A stretch of DNA of 64,000 nt from Streptomyces maremycinicus (lineage in GTDB: Bacteria; Actinomycetota; Actinomycetes; Streptomycetales; Streptomycetaceae): positions 372,001-436,000 of the forward strand of contig NZ_BBYG01000010.1 in NCBI RefSeq assembly GCF_001184025.1, read 5' to 3'. Under the pieces are notes generated by a model. It had not been told where the DNA came from. It searched no databases and was given only the letters and a program-made list of their open reading frames with translations. Below are positions 52,574 through 59,878 of this stretch, piece by piece. The translations under genes and the position numbers were made by a program. Numbering within the stretch: position 1 is the first letter of the stretch; the number at the start of each line of letters is the position of its first letter.

Positions 52574-52732
52574 ATCTCCCTGGGGTCCCGGGACGGGACG
52601 CGAGCGCGAAGGGTGACGAACCGGACGGGCCCGATCTCGCGCCTCATGGCGCGGTCGCCCGACCGATCTGTACGCCGACCCGCCCACGAGGTCACCGGGA
52701 CATCCGCGCACGAGTGGGTCGCACGCGGGCAA

Positions 52733-52921
52733 CGGGCAGGTCTTCGGACTCACGGGCACGTCTCACCGTACGGAATGCGTACGAGACACCTACTGGCCGT
52801 CGCTTCCCAGACCCTGTTCGTGGGTCCAGTGCGTATGACGGCGGTCGTTCCCGCTCACCGCTGCGGGGCAGTCCCGGATTCCCACCGGGTTCCCTCTTAC
52901 GACGCGTCCCGCCTGGCGGAC
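52733..52921 (-). ncRNA. cobalamin riboswitch upstream of metE
   Basis: Read on the reverse strand, the leader holds the conserved core GAGGGAACCCGGTGGGAATC then CGGGACTGCCCCGCAGCGGTGA, the GGGTCTGGGAAGCGAC segment and the closing AGTCCGAAGACCTGCC (B12 box side of P1). These are the adenosylcobalamin-riboswitch hallmarks in the correct order. About 180 bases separate it from the metE start, room for the expression platform. It should repress metE when B12 is plentiful. Confidence 0.93.
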
Positions 52922-53186
52922 GGGGCGAACCAGCTGCGCCCACCACCCTACGGGTTGTCGCTCCGCGCCGCGGGAAGGGTCGAGCATCCGTCGAGCGATG
53001 CGGCACCGGCCACCGGCCCCGTCGGGCTCGAGATCCACGCCCGCGCAGCGGCAGCAGCGCGCACCACGGGCCGACCGCGGCGGTGGACCGCGCAAGCGGA
53101 CACGGCCCGGGACCCGCGCCTCCGTGGTATGCGGGGCGCGATCGCGGGTACCTGCGCACGTGAACGGGGGAGCGAGGGCGAGGCAC
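52922..53186. other. intergenic region between the riboswitch and the anti-sigma-like gene
   Basis: This stretch should contain the metE promoter (reverse) and the promoter of the forward ATPase gene. I could not assign either with confidence and see no gene in it. Confidence 0.5.
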
Positions 53187-53657
53187 GTGGAATCCGATGC
53201 CGAAGGTGACGGCAGTGCGGGACGGGACGGGTACCTGATGCGCTCCGGGTACGTCCTGGACGCGGACGACGGCTGCATCGCGGACGCCCGCCACCACGCC
53301 GTCGCCTTCCTCGGCCAGGCCCATGCCCACCGTCGGCTGCCGGAGCCCGCACGCGCGCGCGACCTCACCCAGCTCGTGGTCAGCGAACTGGTCACCAACG
53401 CCCGCAAGTACGCCCCCGGCCCCGTTCTGGTGGAACTGCGCCTCACCGCCCGTGCGGTGGAGGTCGTCGTGTGGGACAGCGACCCCACTGTTCCCGTGGC
53501 ACGGGCCGGCGATCCGGGCAGGGTCGGCCAGCACGGTCTGGAGATCGTCAAGGCGGTCACCGAGGACCTCTTCATCGAGCAGGAGCCGGCCGGCAAGCGC
53601 GTCACCGCGCGCATCGCCCTGAGGGAGACGACCCGCGAGGCCCCCACCCGGGCGTGA
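53187..53657 (+). CDS. SpoIIAB/RsbW-like ATP-binding regulatory protein
   Basis: The 156-residue HATPase_c_2 protein has the N box LTQLVVSELVTNARKYAPGP and the G1 region VGQHGLEIVKAVTE; F and lid regions are short. Such proteins bind sigma factors or anti-anti-sigma factors, or act as orphan kinase-like regulators that are abundant in Streptomyces. The start is uncertain: GTG 53187 follows a modest GAGG, while GTG 53160 and ATG 53238 are alternatives. No sigma gene adjoins. Confidence 0.82.
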   Translation: MESDAEGDGSAGRDGYLMRSGYVLDADDGCIADARHHAVAFLGQAHAHRRLPEPARARDLTQLVVSELVTNARKYAPGPVLVELRLTARAVEVVVWDSDPTVPVARAGDPGRVGQHGLEIVKAVTEDLFIEQEPAGKRVTARIALRETTREAPTRA

Positions 53658-53678
53658 CGCGTCGTACTCCGGCGGGCG

Positions 53679-55100
53679 TCACCGGATGCGGTGCGTCTCC
53701 CAGAAGGGGCGCAGGTCGACGTCCGTCAGGGACTGGGCGGCCTTCTTGAAGGCCGCGGTGCTGGAGACGCCGTACCAGTGGTCCCGGACGTACCGGTGCA
53801 GCAGACGGGCCATGGTGTCGGCGCCGAGGGTGCGTTCCAGGTCGGCCAGGGCGCAGGGGCCGGCCGTGTAGAGGAGGTGGTACTCGCCGCGGTGCCGCGA
53901 CCAGTAGGCCATCGAGGCGGTCAGCGCGGTCTCGTCGTCGGGCCACTGGACGTCCGACCAGCAGCCGTCGGTCTCCCAGCCGTAGAAGCGGGCGTTGGCG
54001 TACTGGGCGAAACTCTCGTCCAGCCACGGCGAGCCGTACTCGTCGTTGCCGACGACGCCGTACCACCACTGGTGCGCCACCTCGTGGACGACGGCGCCGC
54101 CCTCCTCGGTGGTGCCGAGCAGGACGAGGCCCGGGTACTCCATGCCGCCGCCGAACCCCGCGGTCATCACGAGGTCGATCTCGCCGTACGGATAGCGGCC
54201 GAACTCCCGGCCGAACCGGTCGATCGCGGCGACGGCGTCCGCGCGGTTGAGCCGCACGCCCGCGTCAGGGGTGTCGGCCGCCCAGTACGACCTCACCCGC
54301 ACACCTCCGGGCGTGGTCTGCGTCGCCGTACGGAACGGGCCCGCGGCCCACGCGAAGTCCCGCACCCGCTCCGCGACGCTGACGGTGACCGTACGGCCGG
54401 GGCTCCCGGGGACGGCCCGGGTACGACCCGTCGCGGGCACCTCCAGGGCCGACGGGTGGTCGAGACGTACGTGGAAGTCGCCGGTCAGGGCGTAGAAGCT
54501 CTCGCCGAGCGCCACATACGGGTCGAGGTGCCATCCCCGCGCGTCGTGCACGGCGAGCACCGGCAGCGCGTTGCCGAGGAAGCGGTGGGCGCCCTCCCGG
54601 CCGAAACGGGCGTTGCGGTCGGGGACGGTGAGGGAGACGTCGAAGGAGACGGACGTCCGCTCGCCGCGCCCGAGCGGTTCCGGCAGGTCGATGCGCAGTG
54701 CCGTGCAGTCCACGTCGAGCGGCCCCGGTGCGCCACCGGTCACGCGCGACACGACGACGGGGGAGGGCGCTGCGGGCGTGCCGCACTTGTCCTCGCCGTT
54801 TCCCCACAGCCGCAGGTACACCTCGCGCAGGGGCCGATCGGACGCGTTGCGGAACGACACCCGCTGCCGACCGCTCCAGTGGCCGCCGTCGGCGTCGGAG
54901 CGCAGGGCCACGTCGTAGCGAGGGCGATCCGGCGTCGCCGCGCCCCCGGACATCCCGGCCCCGGACATCCCGGCCCCGGAGGTCGTCGCACCGGCCTCGT
55001 TCACTCCGGCGCCGAGGGCCGCGAGCAGCACGAGCAGGACGAGCGACACGACGGACAGACGGCGGCCGGGCCCGGACGGCCCCACGGCTGACGGCGACAT
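53679..55100 (-). CDS. secreted or membrane-tethered M1-family metallopeptidase
   Basis: The 473-residue protein starts with a hydrophobic signal/anchor (residues 13-34), then a linker with repeated SGAGM units. The aminopeptidase N-like fold follows: the exopeptidase motif appears as FGGGMEYPGLVLLG, and the zinc site as VVHEVAHQWWYGVVGNDEYGSPWLDESFAQY (HExxH-18-E) near residue 338. It lacks the C-terminal helical domain of full APN, so it is a compact M1 member, probably cleaving peptides outside the cell. The ATG has no strong Shine-Dalgarno. Confidence 0.92.
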   Translation of the reverse strand: MSPSAVGPSGPGRRLSVVSLVLLVLLAALGAGVNEAGATTSGAGMSGAGMSGGAATPDRPRYDVALRSDADGGHWSGRQRVSFRNASDRPLREVYLRLWGNGEDKCGTPAAPSPVVVSRVTGGAPGPLDVDCTALRIDLPEPLGRGERTSVSFDVSLTVPDRNARFGREGAHRFLGNALPVLAVHDARGWHLDPYVALGESFYALTGDFHVRLDHPSALEVPATGRTRAVPGSPGRTVTVSVAERVRDFAWAAGPFRTATQTTPGGVRVRSYWAADTPDAGVRLNRADAVAAIDRFGREFGRYPYGEIDLVMTAGFGGGMEYPGLVLLGTTEEGGAVVHEVAHQWWYGVVGNDEYGSPWLDESFAQYANARFYGWETDGCWSDVQWPDDETALTASMAYWSRHRGEYHLLYTAGPCALADLERTLGADTMARLLHRYVRDHWYGVSSTAAFKKAAQSLTDVDLRPFWETHRIR

Positions 55101-55174
55101 GCCAGCCGATACTGCCACAACCCAACGCCCGGAGAGCCTGCTCGGGGCGTCCCCGGCGCGGCCGGTCTCCTCCG

Positions 55175-55873
55175 TCACGCGCCGGGGGCGTCCGGTCGGA
55201 CCCGACGGACGCCGGCCTCGACGATGCCCGCCTCGTAGGCGAACACCACTGCCTGGGCGCGGCTGCGCAGATCCAGTTTGGTCATCACCCGGTGCAGGTG
55301 CGTCTTGACCGTGGATTCGCTGACCCGCATGCGCTCGGCGATCTCCTCGTTGGCGAGGCCCTCGGCGACGAATTCGAGCACCTCGACCTCGCGGCCCGTG
55401 AGCATGCCCGTCGCGTCGGCGCCGGTCCCGGTCCCCGGCCACTGCCGTCGGCCGACGTGCCGCTCGACGAGCCGCCGGACGTGGGCGGGAGCCACCAGCA
55501 GGTCCGCCGAGAGGGTCGCCGTGACCGCGCTGAGAAGCTGCTGCGGCGGCATGTCCTTCAGCAGGAAGCCGCTGCATCCGGCGCGCAGGGCCGCGTAGAC
55601 GAACTCGTCGTCGTCGAAGGTGGTGAGGACGACGATGCGCGGAGCCGGGTCGAGGCCGAGGGCGAGAATGCGCTCCGCGGCCGCGAGCCCGCTGAGCCGG
55701 GGCATCTTGATGTCCATCAGGATCAGATCCGGGTGGTGCTCACGTGCCGCGGCGACGGCCTCCACACCGTCCGACGCCTCCACGACCGGGCCGAGTCCTT
55801 CCACCGTGCGCAGCAGCGTGACGATGCCGGAGCGGATGAGGTGCTGATCGTCCACGACCAGGATGCGGGCCAC
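55175..55873 (-). CDS. NarL/LuxR-type response regulator
   Basis: The 232-residue regulator has a receiver domain (ILVVDDQHLIRSG, phosphoacceptor Asp in LILMDIKMPRLSG near residue 54, Lys in FLLKDMPP). A LuxR HTH follows: LTGREVEVLEFVAEGLANEEIAERMRVSESTVKTHLHRVMTKLDLRSRAQAVV. The GTG start follows CGAGGAGC, 18 bp after the histidine kinase stop. It is the cognate partner of that kinase. Confidence 0.96.
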   Translation of the reverse strand: MARILVVDDQHLIRSGIVTLLRTVEGLGPVVEASDGVEAVAAAREHHPDLILMDIKMPRLSGLAAAERILALGLDPAPRIVVLTTFDDDEFVYAALRAGCSGFLLKDMPPQQLLSAVTATLSADLLVAPAHVRRLVERHVGRRQWPGTGTGADATGMLTGREVEVLEFVAEGLANEEIAERMRVSESTVKTHLHRVMTKLDLRSRAQAVVFAYEAGIVEAGVRRVRPDAPGA

Positions 55874-55891
55874 AGCGCTCCTCGCAGATGC

Positions 55892-57097
55892 TCACGTCAC
55901 GGATCGGCCGCCGCCGCGGTCCTGGCCCAGGGGAAGACTGAGCCGCACCCGGAACCCGCCCTCCGGGCGGGAACCGGCTGTCAGCGAGCCGTGCCAAATC
56001 TTGGCCCGTTCCCGCATGCCGATCAAGCCGTGTCCGGACCCGTCGGAAGATGTGGCCGAAAGCGGCCCGCCCCGGTCGAGGACGGTCACTCTCAGTTCGT
56101 CGTCCAGGTAGTGGACGGCCACCTCGGCGGTGGCCGACCCGGAGTGTTTCACCACGTTGGTGAGGGCCTCCTGGACGACGCGGTAGGCACACAGTTCCAC
56201 TCCTGGATGCAGCGGCCTGCGCTCCCCCGAGAACCGGACCTCGACATGCAGGCCGGCCGCCTCCAGCCGCTCGGCGAGCGCGGGAATGCGGTCGACGCCG
56301 GCCAGCAGATCGTCGGGGACCGGGTCGGCCGGGTTCTCGGGACCGGACGTGTCGCCGAGATCGTAGGTGCGCAGTACGACGAGGAGCCGGCGCAGCTCCT
56401 CCAACGACTCCCGTCCGGCCGCGGCGGCGGTGCCGAGTGCCTCGCGGGCGGAGGGAGGGTCACTGAAGAACACGTACTCGGCCAGCCCGGTCTGCAAGGT
56501 GACGATCGTCATGTGCTGCGAGATCGTGTCGTGCAGCTCCCGCGCGATGCGGAAGCGCTCGTCCAGGACGGCCCGGCGGGCTTCCTGGCGCTGCTGCCGG
56601 TCGAGCAGGGCCGTCAGCCGCCGCAACTCGGCGTTGCGGTCGGCGAGACGGCGCTGGGTGAGCCCGACGGTGCAGGCGACGGCCGGCACGATCAGGGCCT
56701 GCACGGCCACGACCGGCCAGGGCAGCCGGCCGCACACCCCGCTGAGCGCGATGACCGCCGTGAGCAACCCGGTGCCGCACGCGATGCGGCCGCGTCCTTC
56801 CCGGGCCGCGACGGAGATGAACGCCACCGCCGGGACCCAGAAGTTGAGCGAGGGCTGGTATCCCAGCAGCAGATATCCGGCGAAGCCCGCCGTCGTGGTC
56901 ACGAGCACGCCGAACGGCAGGTTCTCTCGCAGGGCGAGCGCCAGGGCGATCAGCAGGGTGAGCAGATACGCCCACAGGTCGAACGGCCGCCAGGCCGACG
57001 GATGGTAGAACGCCCCGGCCAGACAGCCGGCGAGGGCGAAACCGGCGGCGAGGGCGATGTTGGCCGGGCGCGGGCGGAACGCCTCCGTCGCGGGCAT
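55892..57097 (-). CDS. NarX/DesK-type sensor histidine kinase
   Basis: The 401-residue kinase has five to six membrane helices (residues 15-150) with almost no extracellular loop, a HisKA_3 box ERFRIARELHDTISQHMTIVTLQTGLAE (His near residue 190), and an ATPase domain with AYRVVQEALTNVVKHSGSA and GHGLIGMRERAKIWHGSL. The signal is probably sensed within the membrane. The ATG at 57097 follows TACCAT by six bases, so it is probably leaderless with its own promoter. It lies downstream of a DUF4232 lipoprotein gene. Confidence 0.94.
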   Translation of the reverse strand: MPATEAFRPRPANIALAAGFALAGCLAGAFYHPSAWRPFDLWAYLLTLLIALALALRENLPFGVLVTTTAGFAGYLLLGYQPSLNFWVPAVAFISVAAREGRGRIACGTGLLTAVIALSGVCGRLPWPVVAVQALIVPAVACTVGLTQRRLADRNAELRRLTALLDRQQRQEARRAVLDERFRIARELHDTISQHMTIVTLQTGLAEYVFFSDPPSAREALGTAAAAGRESLEELRRLLVVLRTYDLGDTSGPENPADPVPDDLLAGVDRIPALAERLEAAGLHVEVRFSGERRPLHPGVELCAYRVVQEALTNVVKHSGSATAEVAVHYLDDELRVTVLDRGGPLSATSSDGSGHGLIGMRERAKIWHGSLTAGSRPEGGFRVRLSLPLGQDRGGGRSVT

Positions 57098-57103
57098 CCG
57101 GAC

Positions 57104-57109
57104 ATGGTA
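57104..57109 (-). promoter_or_regulatory. -10 box of a probable leaderless promoter for the NarL-type two-component system
   Basis: TACCAT (reverse strand) is followed by six bases and then the ATG at 57097, in the 74-bp gap after the DUF4232 gene. Confidence 0.45.
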
Positions 57110-57171
57110 GACGAAGCCTCTCAACCGACCCGCCTCCTACGAGAGTCACGGACCGAGTCAGGAGGACCGGG

Positions 57172-57930
57172 TCAGGAGGACATGATGAAGTCCAGGGCGA
57201 AGCCGGAAGCGGTCGTCCAGTAGGTGACGCGGGCGCCGTCGTCGAACGCCACCTCGCGGGGCAGGCCGACGTCGATCGGACCACTCCCGTCGCTGCCGAG
57301 CTCACGGCCGTGGAGCAGCAGGGTGATCGTGTCCGTCTCGTACTGGTCCATCGGGACACCGGAGGCGAGCAGCGCGGCGTACGCCTCGTCGCCCGGAGCG
57401 AGGGTGACGGGCCCGGCCTTCGGGTCGCTGTCCTCGTACACGTCGATCGGGTAGCGGGCCTCGGCGTACGGACCGAGGAACAGGTGCGGGTAGTGGTGGA
57501 CGGCGCACTTCTTGTCGCCGGTGTTGGTGACGGTGATGAGGAGATGCTTGGGGACCTCGCCCGCCCCGTCCTCGAGCGTGGTGCCGAACGAGAGGTCCGC
57601 CGCGGCGCAGGCCGGAGCGGCGGCGGCACCGCTGCCGCCGCCGCTCCCGCCGCCGGTGGCGCCCCCCGATCCGTCGCCACCGGTGCCCGAACCGCCGCTC
57701 GGCGTCGCCGGACCCGATGCCCCGGGCGTGCCGGAGCCCGTCGCACCCGGCTGCGCCGGGCCGGTCGCGCTCGGCCGGTCCGAGGCGGTGGAGTCGGCGC
57801 CGTCCGCCTCGCCCGGCTCGCACCCCGCGGACACGAGCATCGCGCCGACCGCCGCGGCCCCCACGGCACAGGACTTCCAGCGGTCGGGCCTCTTGGACGT
57901 CCTACGGTTCTCGCGGACAGAGATGTTCAT
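57172..57930 (-). CDS. DUF4232-domain lipoprotein
   Basis: The 252-residue protein has a lipoprotein signal with lipobox LVSAGC near residue 37. A long Gly/Ser/Thr/Pro-rich linker (residues 40-105) follows, then a DUF4232 domain: CAAADLSFGTTLEDGAGEVPKHLLITVTNTGDKKCAVHHYPHLFLGP, with two cysteines likely disulfide-bonded. It should sit on the outer face of the membrane; function is unknown. It is directly upstream of a two-component system on the same strand and could supply a surface input to it. RBS: GGGGGAA. Confidence 0.88.
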   Translation of the reverse strand: MNISVRENRRTSKRPDRWKSCAVGAAAVGAMLVSAGCEPGEADGADSTASDRPSATGPAQPGATGSGTPGASGPATPSGGSGTGGDGSGGATGGGSGGGSGAAAAPACAAADLSFGTTLEDGAGEVPKHLLITVTNTGDKKCAVHHYPHLFLGPYAEARYPIDVYEDSDPKAGPVTLAPGDEAYAALLASGVPMDQYETDTITLLLHGRELGSDGSGPIDVGLPREVAFDDGARVTYWTTASGFALDFIMSS

Positions 57931-58184
57931 GGTGTTCCCCCGTGGTCGGCCGTTCCCGGCCGCTCTCGACTCCCGATGCGCCGGCAGGTCGTCCCGGCGC
58001 TACCGAGGCTAGGAGAGCGAGGGTGCCGACGGCGTCCGGCGGAGAGCCGGATGCTCCGTCGACTTCCGGTGCGGTGGACCTCCCCGGCGTAGACCTCTGC
58101 CCGACACCGGGGTCAACCTCCGGTGGAAGCGGGCGTGGTGCCTCCACCTCTGGTGCGGGCCGTACCGGGCTGCCCCGGCCGTCG
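57931..58184. other. intergenic region
   Basis: This stretch of about 250 bp lies between same-strand genes. It should hold the DUF4232 promoter, but I see no clear -10/-35, gene or strong hairpin. Confidence 0.4.
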
Positions 58185-58781
58185 TCAGGCGGGGTAGGGA
58201 ACGGCCTCGCGAGCGGTCCGCAACGCCCCGGCCCACCAGGAGAGCTGGTCGAGCAGCGTCTTGGCGTACCCGGCGACCTGGGGGTCCAGCGGCCGGCCGT
58301 CCTGCCACGCCGTGTAGTAGTTCGGAAAGGCCAGGCCGTCGCGGACGGTCACCGCGTGCAACTCGGTCAGCACGTTCTCCAGATGCAGTACCGCGTGCCG
58401 GCCGCCCGCCGCTCCGCCGTAGCTGACGAAGGCGACGGGCTTGGCCGTCCACTGGGTGAAGTGCCAGTCGACGGCCGCCTTCAAGGAGGCGGGGTAGCTG
58501 TGGTTGTACTCCGGCGTGACCACGATGAACGCGTCGGCACGCTCCAGCGCCGACGTCAGCGCCGCCATCCCGGCCGGACGGGGATAGTCGTCACCGGCGT
58601 ACTTCGGGGAGGCCGCGGGCAGGGCGAGCGGGATGTCGATCCCGGCCAGATCGACGACCTCCACGTCGAAACCGCCGTGCAGACGCGCCTGTTCGGCGAC
58701 CCACGAGGCGACGACCGGGCCGAACCGTCCCTCCCGGACGCTTCCCACGATGATCACCAGCTTGTGCTTGTCGTTGTTCAT
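58185..58781 (-). CDS. NADPH-dependent FMN reductase paired with a MmyB-type regulator
   Basis: The 198-residue flavodoxin-like reductase has IIVGSVREGRFGPVVASWV for the FMN phosphate and FIVVTPEYNHSYPASLKAAVDWH, the PEYNxxxPxxLKxAxD hallmark. SYGGAAGGRHAVLHLENVL is also conserved. It is only about 30% like the other FMN reductase in this window by eye. It is divergent from the MmyB-like XRE gene, a recurrent actinobacterial pairing in which the regulator controls the oxidoreductase. A weak GGTGG precedes the ATG. Confidence 0.92.
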   Translation of the reverse strand: MNNDKHKLVIIVGSVREGRFGPVVASWVAEQARLHGGFDVEVVDLAGIDIPLALPAASPKYAGDDYPRPAGMAALTSALERADAFIVVTPEYNHSYPASLKAAVDWHFTQWTAKPVAFVSYGGAAGGRHAVLHLENVLTELHAVTVRDGLAFPNYYTAWQDGRPLDPQVAGYAKTLLDQLSWWAGALRTAREAVPYPA

Positions 58782-58881
58782 GCCCACCACGATCGGGCCG
58801 CACCGCGGCCGCAGCCAGACCGTGCCCAGGCTGGCCCCCACAGGGCCACGCTGAGCGCCGCGCCCTCGGCGGTGGGCGCCC

Positions 58882-58887
58882 TATCCT
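58882..58887 (+). promoter_or_regulatory. -10 box of a probable leaderless promoter for the MmyB-like gene
   Basis: TATCCT is followed by six bases and then the ATG at 58894. The CCTCC there runs opposite to a Shine-Dalgarno, so no ribosome-binding site is present. Confidence 0.5.
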
Positions 58888-58893
58888 CCTTGC

Positions 58894-59730
58894 ATGGGCA
58901 CGCCGTTGGGAGATTTCGTCCGGGCCAAGCGCGACAGCATCCAGCCGCGGTCGCTGGGGCTGCCCGATCGTGGCCGCCGCCGGTCACCGGGGCTTCGGCG
59001 GCTGGATCTGGCCGCGCGAGCCGGCATCAGCGTCGAATACCTGACCCGCATCGAGCAGGGCCGCGACCGCCGTCCCTCGTTGGCGGTCATCCACGCGCTG
59101 GCCGACGCTCTCAGCCTCTCTCCCTCGGAACGCGACCATCTGCGCTACCTCGCGAAGATCACCGGTGGCGAATGCACCGCGCACTCCCAGCCCGTACCGC
59201 CGACCCGGCAGGTGCGGCCGTCGGTCCTCGAGACGCTGCGCCTCCTCGAACCGGGCATCGCCGTGGTCACCAACCGGCTGGGCGACATCCTGGCGCACAC
59301 CGGTGCGTACGAGGCGGTGACCGGCGCGTCCGGACTGCTCGACGGCGACCACCCGAACCTCACCCGCTACGTCTTCACCGACCCGCGCGCCCGCACCTTC
59401 TTCACCGACTGGGACGACATCGCCGACGAGCAGGCGTTCGACCTGTGGCTCGGGCCGTCCGTCGAGAACTCCGAGTGGCTGACCGCGCAGCTCGCGGCCG
59501 CCGCCGGACCCGAGTTCACCCGCCGCCGCAACCGCCATGTGGTGCCACCCCGTGGCGTCCTCCGGCTCCAGCACCCCGCCGGACCCGAGATCCGGCTGCG
59601 CCGCGAGACACTCGAACTCCCCTCGGACGCCCAGCAACTCGTCGTCCTCCTGCCCGCGGACGAGGAGACGGCCCAGGCCGTCGACCGGCTCCGCCGCCGA
59701 CCGCACGGCCGGCTCCGCGCCATCTCGTGA
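58894..59730 (+). CDS. XRE-family regulator with MmyB-like ligand-binding domain
   Basis: The 278-residue protein has an N-terminal HTH_3-type domain (FVRAKRDSIQPRSLGLP, then RRLDLAARAGISVEYLTRIEQGRDRRPSLAVIHALADALSLSPSERDHL). A PAS-like MmyB_LBR domain follows: AVVTNRLGDILAHTGAYEAVTG, SEWLTAQLAAAAGPEFTRRRNRH and LRRETLELPSDAQQLVVLLPAD. MmyB-type regulators are reported to bind fatty acids. It is divergent from an FMN reductase, its likely target. TATCCT six bases upstream of the ATG implies a leaderless message. Confidence 0.93.
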   Translation: MGTPLGDFVRAKRDSIQPRSLGLPDRGRRRSPGLRRLDLAARAGISVEYLTRIEQGRDRRPSLAVIHALADALSLSPSERDHLRYLAKITGGECTAHSQPVPPTRQVRPSVLETLRLLEPGIAVVTNRLGDILAHTGAYEAVTGASGLLDGDHPNLTRYVFTDPRARTFFTDWDDIADEQAFDLWLGPSVENSEWLTAQLAAAAGPEFTRRRNRHVVPPRGVLRLQHPAGPEIRLRRETLELPSDAQQLVVLLPADEETAQAVDRLRRRPHGRLRAIS

Positions 59731-59878
59731 CCGGTGGACGCCCGGGCCGCCGGGGCAGTTCCGGAGAGGGTGGGCCCTGGGCTGTGCGAGGCCGCGGCAC
59801 GAGGTGAGGCGATATCCCGGCGAACCGGGGTAGCCGCCAGACACACGGCGGTCGGACGCCCATCCCGCAAGGAGAACC

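Noticed and set aside
52550..52759. 69-codon reverse-strand frame in the metE leader
   Set aside because: It overlaps the riboswitch 3' end, lacks a ribosome-binding site and has no recognisable content; the RNA structure explains the sequence.
53187..55100. Functional operon of the anti-sigma-like ATPase with the M1 peptidase
   Set aside because: The genes are convergent, on opposite strands, with no shared promoter.
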